Shown piece by piece: positions 9,331 to 17,691 of a stretch of 64,000 nt of DNA. The DNA comes from Halomonas sp. HL-93. GTDB taxonomy: Bacteria; Pseudomonadota; Gammaproteobacteria; Pseudomonadales; Halomonadaceae. The stretch covers positions 2,170,001 to 2,234,000 of the forward strand of contig NZ_LT593974.1 in NCBI RefSeq assembly GCF_900086985.1. Reading direction: 5' to 3'. A model generated the notes under the pieces. That model searched no databases, was not told where the DNA came from, and worked only from the letters and a program-made list of their open reading frames with translations. The position numbers and the translations under genes are program-made. How positions within the stretch are numbered: position 1 is the first letter of the stretch; each line of letters starts with the position of its first letter.

Positions 9331-9734
9331 TGAGCACCTCGCAGGCTATCAATGCGCTTAAACGTTTCGTAAAGCGCGGCAAAGTCACCGCTGCTAATCA
9401 CCTCAAGCGGCGTGCGACCATTAAAGTAAGGGTTGTGATTGGCCATTGAGACAAACCCGTACAGATTATCTGGATTCTCGAACAGCATGCGTAACGCCGC
9501 ATGAATATTAAGCAAATAGCTGATCCGGGTGAGTTGGTCGCTATCCAGTTTGATCTCAGCCAAATCGCCGCGCCGAGCGCGGGCATAGGTACTGTGCGAT
9601 ACGCGCAAAATCGCCTCGCCTTGCTCGCCGGTTGCCTGCCATTTGTCCAAAATGCGCACCGCCGCCTTCAAGCCAACAGCCGCCGCAGATTTGTTATAGG
9701 CCAGTTCAGTTAGCGTTTGCATCGACATGCTCAT
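9324..9734 (-). CDS. Xre/MbcA/ParS-type antitoxin (DUF2384)
   Basis: 136 residues. The N-terminal half is an Xre-like helix-turn-helix (GEAILRVSHSTYARARRGD). The C-terminal half is the toxin-binding DUF2384/MbcA domain, ending in YGFVSMANHNPYFNGRTPLEVI and a terminal GAQW. The start could be the ATG at 9734 or 9728; the latter has better spacing from an AGG. It precedes and overlaps its RES toxin, the normal order. It probably autorepresses through the inverted repeat at 9743-9777. Confidence 0.85.
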   Translation of the reverse strand: MSMSMQTLTELAYNKSAAAVGLKAAVRILDKWQATGEQGEAILRVSHSTYARARRGDLAEIKLDSDQLTRISYLLNIHAALRMLFENPDNLYGFVSMANHNPYFNGRTPLEVISSGDFAALYETFKRIDSLRGAQW

Positions 9735-9742
9735 TACCTATT

Positions 9743-9777
9743 CTGTAAAAACAAAAATGCAATTAATGTATTTACAG
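9743..9777. promoter_or_regulatory. inverted repeat upstream of the RES/Xre pair
   Basis: CTGTAAA and TTTACAG, perfect 7-bp inverted arms separated by 21 bp, lie 9 bp upstream of the antitoxin start in an AT-rich promoter region. It is a plausible operator for the Xre-type antitoxin. Assignment is by position only. Confidence 0.5.
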
Positions 9778-9855
9778 ACATAGTACATCATTTTTCCCTT
9801 CTCTGCGTAATCCTGGCAGCAATTCGTCACCAAGCCTTGCAATACGCTTTGCCGT

Positions 9856-10632
9856 TTACTGGCGATTTCCCATGACCTTGGCTGGCATGCCCAACCGAGC
9901 GATACCAGGTAGCTTTAACGCTGGGCGCATTACATCAATGCCCACTCCAAGCCCCAAAATGTTCACCTCTATACCCTCCTCCAACGCAACCAGTAACCCA
10001 ACGACGCCTCCTAAAGACAGCTGGTAACCCGTACCGCTCGGTACCGGCGCAACCACCCCATCAAACAAGTAATCTTTGCCAACAGCAGTAACGGGCAGCG
10101 CCACCTTAAGGCTTGGCACTTCACGCGCAATCCAGGCGATAAAACTATTGCTGTTAGGGCCAGGCCAGACTCGGTACAGGTCGGCATAAGGGAAACGTGA
10201 CGCAGCATCGGCAATTTGGGGAATCATCTGCTGGGCTTGCTCACCGCGATAATCTGCCAGCAATTCCGGCGGGTTGCCAAACCAAGAGCGGTCCGGTGTA
10301 TCAGTCGACGATACTACCGTGGGTCGACGCCAGCTCAATACTTGGTGCAACCGGTAGTGGTCAGCATTTTGCGATTTAGTGGCGATCCAGATATGCACGC
10401 CAAAAGCACCCCGCCAGTTATACGCGCGGGCAGCGTAAACCTGAACGACCGCTTCCGAGACATCCTCTGGCGACGGAGCAATATCCGCTGAAGAGCGATC
10501 AAGTGCCGACCAATGCCCATCTGTAACGATCTGATCACTGGCCAACATCCATACCGGCCCAGCCAACAGCACCCCCAGCAGCAAGATTGACACCGCTATC
10601 CACCGCCCTAGCAACGCGAGCGTTTTTTTCAT
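9856..10632 (-). CDS. DUF3750-family envelope protein
   Basis: 258 residues, with an N-terminal hydrophobic segment (about residues 9-30, after MKKTLALLGRW) that anchors or exports it. The remainder matches the DUF3750 pattern: VQVYAARAYNWRGAFGVHIWIATK, Trp/Tyr-rich middle, VWPGPNSNSFIAWI and a late GTGYQLSLGGVVGLLVALEEG. No biochemical role is known for the family. It is monocistronic and divergent from the DUF454 gene, about 200 bp away. Confidence 0.8.
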   Translation of the reverse strand: MKKTLALLGRWIAVSILLLGVLLAGPVWMLASDQIVTDGHWSALDRSSADIAPSPEDVSEAVVQVYAARAYNWRGAFGVHIWIATKSQNADHYRLHQVLSWRRPTVVSSTDTPDRSWFGNPPELLADYRGEQAQQMIPQIADAASRFPYADLYRVWPGPNSNSFIAWIAREVPSLKVALPVTAVGKDYLFDGVVAPVPSGTGYQLSLGGVVGLLVALEEGIEVNILGLGVGIDVMRPALKLPGIARLGMPAKVMGNRQ

Positions 10633-10834
10633 AGAAGCCTCTAGTCGCTAACAGCCATGATGGCCGGATTTCCAAATTACCGCTGAGTCAGGTACAAATC
10701 GAGCGATGGGTCTAAACGCGGTTCACACGCTAAAGCGTTACCCACTCAGCGGCAGCAAGCAAAGCTGGCGTGGGATTTGCCATGCTGAACGGGTCACTTA
10801 TACTAGGGGCTAAATATACTGGCACAGAGGCATA

Positions 10835-11203
10835 ATGCGACTGACACAGTTAGCTTGGTGCGGGCTAGCCTATCTGTGCATCGGGCTGGGGGTAGCGGGG
10901 ATTGTCTTACCTCTTGTGCCTACCACACCGTTTCTATTGCTGGCCTTGTGGGCAGCCACCAAGGGTTCGCCTCGTTTAGCCCACTGGTTATACCACCACC
11001 CTCGCTACGGCCCTTATCTAAAGGCTTGGCACGAACAGCGGGCAATCCCCAAACGGGCTAAAATCATTGCATTACTTTTACTGGTTACCAGCTGGTTTAC
11101 CCTTTGGGCAAGCGGTGGAAGCCCCTTATTACTGGCGGGAATGGCCGTTTTCTTTTGTGGCGTTGCCACCTTTATTGTGACGCGACCTAACGCACAAAGC
11201 TAA
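10835..11203 (+). CDS. DUF454 / YbaN-family inner membrane protein
   Basis: 122 residues. Family landmarks are the N-terminal LGVAGIVLPLVPTTPFLLLALWAATKGSPRLAHWL, the NHP-like HHPRYGPYLKAW motif, and two C-terminal membrane helices. The architecture matches E. coli YbaN, whose function is unknown. AGAGG lies about 6 bases upstream of the ATG. Confidence 0.85.
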   Translation: MRLTQLAWCGLAYLCIGLGVAGIVLPLVPTTPFLLLALWAATKGSPRLAHWLYHHPRYGPYLKAWHEQRAIPKRAKIIALLLLVTSWFTLWASGGSPLLLAGMAVFFCGVATFIVTRPNAQS

Positions 11204-11260
11204 ATGGGCGGAACTTGAGAAATCTTAAACGATTGCCAGAAGAGACAGCCTGTTGAGCCA

Positions 11261-11340
11261 CAGGCAGGCGAAGTGAGTCACTGCCTGAAGTGACCCCCTC
11301 CAGAGCCACACAATCAAAACGATCTTCGTCGGCTGGAGGG
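11261..11340. repeat. two consecutive inverted repeats at the left edge of the sugar locus
   Basis: CAGGCAG/CTGCCTG (11261-11267 and 11281-11287) and CCCTCCAG/CTGGAGGG (11296-11303 and 11333-11340) lie in the 172 bp between the core DUF454 gene and the end of the sugar operon. Neither is followed by a clear U-tract. They could be a weak terminator pair or remains of an insertion boundary. Confidence 0.35.
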
Positions 11341-11375
11341 ATGGACAATGTCTCTTTCGTCATGACTCACCTCCC

Positions 11376-12305
11376 TCAATCAACCGCCAGGCCGGATGGC
11401 CAGACATTGTCGGGGCCATCCAGAATTGACCTTAATGACGCAGCAAGCTCTGCGTCCAGCGGCTGGTTGAGCCATTCAATATTCTGAGCGATATATGCCG
11501 GGTTGGCGGTACCCACTAACGTCGTAGGAATATCCGGATGTCCCGCAGCGAACTGCAACGCAACTTGAGTAATATCCACACCCTGCTCCTGGCAAAACTG
11601 AACAGCCTGTCTGGCACGCTCTTTCAGTCCTGCGCTTGCTGGGTGCCAACCGGGCGCGCCTCTTTGTGTCAACAAGCCCATGCCAGTCGGTGAAGCATTG
11701 ATAATACCCAGTTTCTTTTCAGCCAGCTCGGGCAGCAATGACTCGAGGCTGACATCGTGCAACGCGTAGCGGCAATAGGTCAGAATGCAATCAATCTCAA
11801 ACTGACGGATAACTTCACGAAATGGCTCAATCGGGTAGCCGGTGATGCCGTAATATCGAATCCGCCCTTCTTCTTTGAGCTTTTCCAGGCAAGGTAACGC
11901 TTCGTTCAGAACGATATCAAGGTCGACAAATTCAATATCATGTAGAAAAAAGAGATCAATTTCACTGACGCCAAGGCGGTCCAGACTCTCATCCAGGCTC
12001 TTGCGAATTCGTCTTTCGGACATGTCGAAGTCTTCCACCTCAGGCCCATAACGACCGGCTTTGGTGGACAAGATGTATCGATCGCGAGCAATACCCTTCA
12101 ATGCTTTCCCAAGGACGGCTTCAGCTTTTGTCATGCCGTAGTATGGAGAGCAGTCGATCAGGTTGATGCCTTTATCCAGGGCGGAATGAACCGTTCGTAT
12201 TCCCTGTGATTCGTCGATATCCCCAAATACCCCACCCAAAGGTGAAGCGCCATAGGCCAGCTTCGACACTTCAAGGCCGGTATTACCCAACTGTGAATAC
12301 TGCAT
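11376..12305 (-). CDS. aldo/keto reductase, L-galactose/L-fucose dehydrogenase-like
   Basis: 309 residues from the ATG at 12305 (AGGA upstream; the in-frame TTG at 12314 is too close to it). TIM-barrel AKR with the catalytic tetrad visible: D in NLIDCSPYYG (Asp and Tyr), K in ILSTKAGRYG, and H in FFLHDIEFV. It resembles the AKR group oxidising L-galactose or L-fucose at C1 to the lactone. It is the last gene of the leftward operon, directly after a lactonase, which fits sugar to lactone to acid. Alternative substrates such as D-arabinose are possible. Confidence 0.8.
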   Translation of the reverse strand: MQYSQLGNTGLEVSKLAYGASPLGGVFGDIDESQGIRTVHSALDKGINLIDCSPYYGMTKAEAVLGKALKGIARDRYILSTKAGRYGPEVEDFDMSERRIRKSLDESLDRLGVSEIDLFFLHDIEFVDLDIVLNEALPCLEKLKEEGRIRYYGITGYPIEPFREVIRQFEIDCILTYCRYALHDVSLESLLPELAEKKLGIINASPTGMGLLTQRGAPGWHPASAGLKERARQAVQFCQEQGVDITQVALQFAAGHPDIPTTLVGTANPAYIAQNIEWLNQPLDAELAASLRSILDGPDNVWPSGLAVD

Positions 12306-12340
12306 ATGAGTCAATGTCCTGTAATTATTTTCGGTATTGG

Positions 12341-13168
12341 CTATAAACGATAAAAAGCTACGGCGTTAGAGCCGAATATCGCTGCTTCATGTGTGGGGTA
12401 CCGACGCCTTACAAAATCCGAAACCAATGTGTAAACCTGCTGATAGTTACCTGCCACCTGGCATACTGGCCAGTCCGAACCGAACATCACTCTTTCCGGT
12501 CCAAAAACCTGAAAAACATGTTCCAGATAAGGTTCAAAATCAGTGGGCTTCCATTTGTACCAATCAGCTTCCGTTACCATGCCGGAAATCTTGCAATGTA
12601 CATGGTCAAATGACGCCAGGTACGACAGTCCTTCAGACCACTCATGCCATTCCTGTTGCTTGATGTCTGGCTTTGCAATGTGGTCCACTACCAGCCGCAT
12701 GGGTGGGAGCTGGCGAACCAGGCTGGCAGTTTGAGGCAATTGATCTGACCGAACCAAAAGGTCGTAGCTATAGCCATATTCGGCCAGAGTTTGCACGCCG
12801 AGGCAGAAGTTTTCTTGTAACATGTAATCAGGATCTGGCTCCCCTTCCAGGACATGCCGAAAGCCTTTCAACTTTGTTTCAGTTTTATAGTCGTCCAGCA
12901 TGTCTCTGAGGTCCGGAGCCAATAGGTCTATCCATCCAACAACGCCTTTGATCACGCGATGCTCTCGGGCCAGTTCCAAAAGCCAGCGGGTTTCCTCTGC
13001 AGTTTGACGGGCCTGAACCACAACAGAACCATCGAACTGCGTAGACTGCAGTTCTTCGATCAGATGGCCGGGCAAATAGTCCTTCTGGATAACCGACATC
13101 TCATCCGAGATCCAGTCGTACTCAGCTGGGTTATAACGCCAAAAATGATGATGAGCGTCGACACGCAT
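12341..13168 (-). CDS. amidohydrolase-family sugar lactonase (L-fuconolactonase-like)
   Basis: 275 residues, COG3618-type TIM-barrel hydrolase. Metal or active-site motifs are DAHHHFW at residues 4-10, FRHVLEGEPD, VVDHIAKPDI and the late MFGSDWPVCQ. These match L-fucono-1,5-lactonases and related sugar-lactone hydrolases. It lies between a mutarotase and an aldo/keto reductase, giving mutarotation, oxidation and lactone opening. Actual lactone preference (L-fuconate, L-galactonate or L-rhamnonate) cannot be read from sequence. Confidence 0.82.
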   Translation of the reverse strand: MRVDAHHHFWRYNPAEYDWISDEMSVIQKDYLPGHLIEELQSTQFDGSVVVQARQTAEETRWLLELAREHRVIKGVVGWIDLLAPDLRDMLDDYKTETKLKGFRHVLEGEPDPDYMLQENFCLGVQTLAEYGYSYDLLVRSDQLPQTASLVRQLPPMRLVVDHIAKPDIKQQEWHEWSEGLSYLASFDHVHCKISGMVTEADWYKWKPTDFEPYLEHVFQVFGPERVMFGSDWPVCQVAGNYQQVYTLVSDFVRRRYPTHEAAIFGSNAVAFYRL

Positions 13169-13178
13169 TTCTCAGTCC

Positions 13179-13523
13179 TCACGCATAGTCGGATAGGTCG
13201 AAACAGGATTCCATGGGTACCCATTTTTGCCCCGCCGGCGTTCCGGGCAGGCCCATTTGGTAAAGGTCCATTTTCTCCTCCCACGCAGCGCAAGCGGGGT
13301 CATAATTCAGGTACTGCTGAAACGCTTCGTCTATTTGATAGTGGTCCTCAGTCTTGAGCACCATGACAAGGCGATTGCCATAACAGTATATGGTCATGTC
13401 AATGACGCCCGTTTCCCTGAGTGATCGAATCACTTCAGGCCAAACCGATTGATGGAGACGCTTGTATTCTGCAATCAGACTTGGATCGTCCCTCAAATCC
13501 AATAATTGAACGTATGTCTTCAT
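13179..13523 (-). CDS. L-rhamnose/L-fucose-type mutarotase (RhaM family)
   Basis: 114 residues from the ATG at 13523, preferred over the upstream in-frame start at 13571 because AGAGAGG precedes it and the family begins here (MKTYVQLLDLRDDP). RhaM-fold landmarks are Y-R/H-x-x-W (YKRLHQSVWPEV), TIYCYGNRLVMVLKTED and the C-terminal W-x-x-K segment with M-D-L-Y-Q. It interconverts sugar anomers. It starts 10 bp after the uxaA remnant. Confidence 0.85.
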   Translation of the reverse strand: MKTYVQLLDLRDDPSLIAEYKRLHQSVWPEVIRSLRETGVIDMTIYCYGNRLVMVLKTEDHYQIDEAFQQYLNYDPACAAWEEKMDLYQMGLPGTPAGQKWVPMESCFDLSDYA

Positions 13524-13533
13524 GAACACCTCT

Positions 13534-14317
13534 CTACAATGAAACACCGCGCTTCCAGGGAATAAAATCATCCTGACCGAGACATTGTGCTTTGCTTACA
13601 TAAGCTCCTGAGCCAGTATCCACACATAGACTAAAGAGCTCTTCCGCCAACTCTGGAAGCCCACGCTCACCGGTGATGATGGGGCCGGCATCAAAATCGA
13701 TGATGTCCTTCATCCGCATGGCACCTTGCTATTGCTTGAAACCTTTAATACAGGAACAATTGGATTTCCGGTCGGTGCACCCATGCCGGTCGAGAACAGA
13801 ATCACATTGGCACCAGCCGCAGCAAGCGCCGTCGTTGATTCGACATCGTTGCCAGGCGTACACAGCAGATTCAAACCTGATGTTCTGGCTACCTGCGGGT
13901 AATCCAGAACATCAACCACTGGAGAAGTACCCCCTTTTCTTGCCGCGCCGGCTGATTTCATTGCATCCGTTATCAACCCGTCCCGGATGTTTCCAGGTGA
14001 TGGATTCATGTCAAAACTGGCACCGACTGCAGCCGCGTGACGCACGTAGGACTGCATTAACTGCTTGAAGCGCTCGCGCAAAACCGCCGCATTCAACGCC
14101 GATTTTCAACTTCGATAAGGGAACAGGCCTCCCTTGTTGTTGGTTGGCATATGCCAAGCCTTCAAAAGTCTTCATCGCAAACTTGTGCTTGCTCTTTACG
14201 TCTTCGGTCAGGGTCACGCTCCGGTCGGATAAATCGACCTTCTGGCCCTTGGTCAAATCACCAGAGCAACAATCAGGTCATCATCCGGGGTACTTTCAAA
14301 ACATTGGAAGTTTTCAT
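13534..14317 (-). pseudogene. uxaA: decayed altronate/galactonate-type dehydratase (uxaA)
   Basis: Fragments in three frames reconstruct a UxaA-family protein. The N-terminus (start near 14317, then PDDDLIVALV) is shifted at about 14295, and again before DLTKGQKVDLSDRSV at about 14268. The N-part ends at KIGVECGG (about 14085), and there the reading jumps to [11 protein letters not shown] of the C-terminal domain, with roughly 200 or more residues of the catalytic centre missing. A last frameshift near 13722 separates SSNSKV from [14 protein letters not shown]. The C-terminus DDFIPWKRGVSL and stop at 13534 are intact. UxaA dehydrates D-altronate to 2-keto-3-deoxygluconate, so this step is lost here. 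Confidence 0.85.
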
Positions 14318-14328
14318 GGCATTCTTCT

Positions 14329-15438
14329 CTACTTGATCAGGTGGTGTTGACGCAAGCATGCCGTTAACCGGGGGCAATCTACTCCAGAACGCGCTTGCCA
14401 TACTGGGAGAATCCGACGCTCCACCTTGTTCGCATGATTCTGCGCGATATCTGACAGTTTGTGCTCGAGATAGGGGTTTAAAAACCGCTCGCGAACGGCG
14501 TCGACATAAGCTTTTACATCCTCGCCAAGTTGCATTGATTGCAGGATGGGGATGACTTCATCCGACAGCACAGCCTCCAGATCACGGCGCAATGCCTTGT
14601 GGTTCATCGCCTGATAAACGGTCTCAACATTCAACGCATCCGCTTGCCGCCAACGCTCTACGATATAAGTATGAGAAAGGTTAAGTACTCCGAGCTTAAG
14701 CCATTCAAAAGGTGCCAAATTGCTGACCACCCTGATTGCGTTGTGCACACAGGGGACAACAAGCCCAGGCTGGTCTTCGATCGCCCAAAGTGCGTAGGGT
14801 TCTGTCACGGCACCAATTGGGTCCAGTGGACTGGAGACGATTCGGTCTACCAATGAGTTCACCCAAATGCATTCTTCATCCAACCAGGCAAGAAAGGCCT
14901 CCGAAAGACGCCAGTCCCTTGCCAGGGACAGTATTGTCCCTTTCAGTACCTGGCCGTTGTCTACAATCAACTCGCAAGGCATGATCGTCACGCCCTGACC
15001 GGTACTCGAGAATCGTGCAAACAGTAGTGAAACAAGTTTGGCAGGGAAGCTGGACGGAGGTCGGTCATCAGGGTGATCACTTTCTGCCAGTTGATACCCA
15101 TTGTCAGCCGTGTTGGACACTACATGAGTAACACGTTGGCAGAACAGTTCGACAACTTGTTCCCAGGATTGACTGGCCTGTAGCGCACATTCAACACTGC
15201 CCACCCATTCAACTCGGTCTATCGCTTCTCCCGACTCTATTCCCTGTATGCGGACTGGATAGCGTTCCATCTGATTGAAGGCTTCAACCCGAGCTCTACC
15301 CGAGGGATTCGAGGTTGTTTGCACCACGGCAATCGGCGTTGACGACCGTCCAGCTTCAATGGACTTTGCAACAAAGTAGTCGACATGCGCCTGTAAAAAG
15401 CGACTGGTGCCAAATTGCATGATAAGCGGTGCGGGCAT
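14329..15438 (-). CDS. mannitol-dehydrogenase-family oxidoreductase (tagaturonate/fructuronate reductase-like)
   Basis: 369 residues from the ATG at 15438, which overlaps the upstream gene's stop (TGATG). The N-terminus IMQFGTSRFLQAHVDYF is the family's dinucleotide-binding start. Lys-x4-Asn-x2-His (KLGVLNLSH, near residue 250) matches the catalytic K/N/H set of long-chain mannitol dehydrogenases. It is shorter than UxaB/UxuB (about 480), mainly in the N-terminal domain. Followed by the uxaA remnant, it fits D-tagaturonate to D-altronate reduction, but the cognate next step is broken. Confidence 0.8.
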   Translation of the reverse strand: MPAPLIMQFGTSRFLQAHVDYFVAKSIEAGRSSTPIAVVQTTSNPSGRARVEAFNQMERYPVRIQGIESGEAIDRVEWVGSVECALQASQSWEQVVELFCQRVTHVVSNTADNGYQLAESDHPDDRPPSSFPAKLVSLLFARFSSTGQGVTIMPCELIVDNGQVLKGTILSLARDWRLSEAFLAWLDEECIWVNSLVDRIVSSPLDPIGAVTEPYALWAIEDQPGLVVPCVHNAIRVVSNLAPFEWLKLGVLNLSHTYIVERWRQADALNVETVYQAMNHKALRRDLEAVLSDEVIPILQSMQLGEDVKAYVDAVRERFLNPYLEHKLSDIAQNHANKVERRILPVWQARSGVDCPRLTACLRQHHLIK

Positions 15439-16469
15439 CAATTGATCTCCACAATCGCCTTGATCATACCGCTGGTCGGTTGGATCCATTTTGGCATCGC
15501 TTCTGGAAGCTCATCGAGACCACAGCGATGGGTTACCATTTCGGTGGATAAGACGACACCCTCCTGCAGATTACGCACGACGTGCTCAAAATCTTCACGA
15601 GTCGCATTTCGGCTACTCAGCAGTGACAACTCTCGTTTGTGGAATTCAGGGTCGCTAAACGTAATATCAGCTTTGACAATGCTAACCAGGACGTATGTCC
15701 CTGCATGAGCCGTCCAATTGAATCCGGCCATCATGGCTTTTGGATTTCCCGTCGCATCAAAGACCACATTCGGAAAATCACCGTTAGTTAACGTGTCTAG
15801 CTCTGACGCAACGTCCTCATCGGCAGAAATAACTGCGGCGGCGCCCAGGTTTTCTTGACAGAATTTCAACCGGTCAGGATTCGAATCCACCACGATAACC
15901 CGGGCCCCACGCGCTTTTGCGAATTGAACGATGCCCATTCCAATAGGACCGGCACCGACTACCAACGCGGTCGAACCGGGCTGGACATCAGCTCGGCGGA
16001 CGGCATGAGCGCCAATCGCCATGCACTCCACCAGAGCCAACTGATCGAGATCCAAACCCTCTGCACTGATGACGTGGGACTCGGGAACAGGAAGGTACTC
16101 ACACATCCCACCGTCCTTGTGGACTCCAAGGACACTCATATTCTTGCAGCAGTTGGTACGACCCTGTCGGCATGCTGTGCAGTTTCCACATTCAATGTAT
16201 GGTATGACATAGACGGGAGCGCCAGGCTTTATCGTAGTGACCTCCGACCCAACAGATTCCACGACCCCGGCGAGCTCGTGTCCCAGCACTCGAGGGTATT
16301 GAAAGTAAGGTTGATTGCCTGCGTAGGCATGTATATCTGTCCCACACAGACCAACGCGCTTAATGGCGACCAGTACCTCGGAAGCTCCAGGGGAAGGCTT
16401 TTCGGCTGTTTCGTCGAACACCATTTCCCCGGGGTTTTTACAGGTTACCTGTTTCATCATATTCTCCAA
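15438..16469 (-). CDS. zinc-dependent alcohol dehydrogenase (L-galactonate/sugar-acid dehydrogenase-like)
   Basis: 343 residues, medium-chain dehydrogenase. Catalytic zinc site: Cys in RVGLCGTDIHAY and GHE in VLGHELAGVVE. Structural zinc: four cysteines in CGNCTACRQGRTNCC. NAD(P)-binding VVGAGPIGMG at about residues 170-179. It is the first gene of the leftward operon. Context with a UxaB-like reductase and a former UxaA is like the E. coli L-galactonate route, where YjjN/LgoD makes D-tagaturonate. That role is inferred. Confidence 0.82.
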   Translation of the reverse strand: MENMMKQVTCKNPGEMVFDETAEKPSPGASEVLVAIKRVGLCGTDIHAYAGNQPYFQYPRVLGHELAGVVESVGSEVTTIKPGAPVYVIPYIECGNCTACRQGRTNCCKNMSVLGVHKDGGMCEYLPVPESHVISAEGLDLDQLALVECMAIGAHAVRRADVQPGSTALVVGAGPIGMGIVQFAKARGARVIVVDSNPDRLKFCQENLGAAAVISADEDVASELDTLTNGDFPNVVFDATGNPKAMMAGFNWTAHAGTYVLVSIVKADITFSDPEFHKRELSLLSSRNATREDFEHVVRNLQEGVVLSTEMVTHRCGLDELPEAMPKWIQPTSGMIKAIVEIN

Positions 16470-16555
16470 TGTTGTAGTGGTGCTGGGTACTGACCAACCC
16501 TAGTGACGCGGTGTAATTCTGAAACTGTGCAGAGTTCAAAGCCTTGCGCGAAAAA

Positions 16556-16574
16556 GTTTTTAATTATTAAAAAC
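16556..16574. promoter_or_regulatory. perfect 19-bp palindrome upstream of the leftward sugar operon
   Basis: GTTTTTAATTATTAAAAAC is perfectly palindromic around its central T and lies 87 bp upstream of the dehydrogenase start. The half AATTATTAAAAACC recurs with small changes at 17606 and 17661 in front of the rightward operon. It is the best candidate operator of the GntR-type regulator. Confidence 0.6.
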
Positions 16575-16653
16575 CTTTTAGCACAGAAAAAAATGCGCTG
16601 TCAACAATCGCTGCCTGGATGCAGCACTGTGCCTTGGCGTTACAACACCGCCC

Positions 16654-17556
16654 CTACAGGTGATTGTGGATCTTGAGCGACAATAGCAATGTCTTTTTTG
16701 AGGTGTTCAGGTGTTTACGAGCGGCACTCAGAGCTGCCGACTCATCGCGACTCTGAATTGCCTCGATCAGCTCAAGATGCTCTTGGATTGCCGCTTCATT
16801 GCGTTCACGTTCATCACTCTTGTCCCATTGGTAGTGATAATAGAAAACCAAGGCGATGATCCTTTGTAACTCCACGATAAAGCGGTTGTGGTTCACTTTA
16901 TAGATAGCGTTATGGAAGCGCTCATCTAGAACTGAAAAATCGTTATAGCGTTTGTCAATTTGCTCCGCCAACTCCTGATGCTCACATTTCAGATCATCCA
17001 GTTGAGGCCAGATAGGGTGCTCCTCTGGCAAGGCCACCAAGCGCGAGATTGCGTTCAACTCGATCATCGTTCGCAGTTCGAACAACTCCAGCGCATAGTC
17101 ACGTGTAAAGCCCAGCAACTGCCACCCGCCTCTTTGCCGACGCGCCACCAAACCAAACCGGCTGAGTGACGCCAAGAACTCATGCAGGGCGTGTGGCGGC
17201 ACATTGAAGCGTCGGCATAATTCAGAAGCATTCAATGGGGTACCAGGGGGTACATCAAACCGGAGGATCCAATTCAGGAACTGACGTTCCAGCTCATCAC
17301 CGCTGATGGTTTCCGACGGCACTTCGATATAGTCGCTATCGTCCAGTTCACGCATCACGCGTTTGTCGCGACCATCCCAATGGATAATTCCAACATCGCT
17401 CAACCGAGAGAGTGCTGAACGGATCACCGTCCTGCTTACACCCAGTTTCTTTGACAGCTCCGCCTCAGATGGAAGTGACTCGTTCTTCGGCATGGAAGAA
17501 CAGATGGACAAAAGCGCGTTATACGCTTCGCGAAAGCGTTCATCAGTACGTGCCAT
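16654..17556 (-). CDS. FCD-type GntR regulator with a second winged-helix segment
   Basis: 300 residues. The N-terminal GntR HTH (ELSKKLGVSRTVIRSALSRLSDVG, about residues 33-56) is followed by a second winged-helix-like segment (ASELCRRFNVPPHALHEFLASLSRFGLV, about 107-134). Then comes an all-helical FCD ligand domain with R/H ligands (FELRTMIE, DERFHNAIY, EHLELIEAI). FCD members usually have one HTH, so the tandem arrangement is uncommon. It lies between the two sugar operons and is the obvious local regulator. Confidence 0.85.
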   Translation of the reverse strand: MARTDERFREAYNALLSICSSMPKNESLPSEAELSKKLGVSRTVIRSALSRLSDVGIIHWDGRDKRVMRELDDSDYIEVPSETISGDELERQFLNWILRFDVPPGTPLNASELCRRFNVPPHALHEFLASLSRFGLVARRQRGGWQLLGFTRDYALELFELRTMIELNAISRLVALPEEHPIWPQLDDLKCEHQELAEQIDKRYNDFSVLDERFHNAIYKVNHNRFIVELQRIIALVFYYHYQWDKSDERERNEAAIQEHLELIEAIQSRDESAALSAARKHLNTSKKTLLLSLKIHNHL

Positions 17557-17605
17557 AGCTAGCCTTAAAAGTTCACTTGTGTGAAGGTCTACCCGTTCAG
17601 TCTAC

Positions 17606-17675
17606 AATTAATAAAAAACCATTGACACATCTAAAACCCTCAAGCAATACTGCCCGTATTAAATAATAAAAAACC
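17606..17675 (+). promoter_or_regulatory. promoter with two operator-like motifs for the rightward sugar operon
   Basis: A -35-like TTGACA at 17622-17627 and a weak -10 AATACT at 17646-17651 (18-bp spacing) are flanked by AATTAATAAAAAACC at 17606-17620 and AAATAATAAAAAACC at 17661-17675. Both resemble half of the palindrome at 16556. The placement around the promoter suits repression by the neighbouring GntR protein, relieved by a pathway intermediate. Confidence 0.5.
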
Positions 17676-17691
17676 ATTCAAGGAGAACACC

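Noticed and set aside
11348..11375. TGTCTCTTTCGTC as the missing Tn7-like left end
   Set aside because: Only the first few bases resemble the TGTCGTTTTC end at 23165, and no TnsB-like repeats follow.
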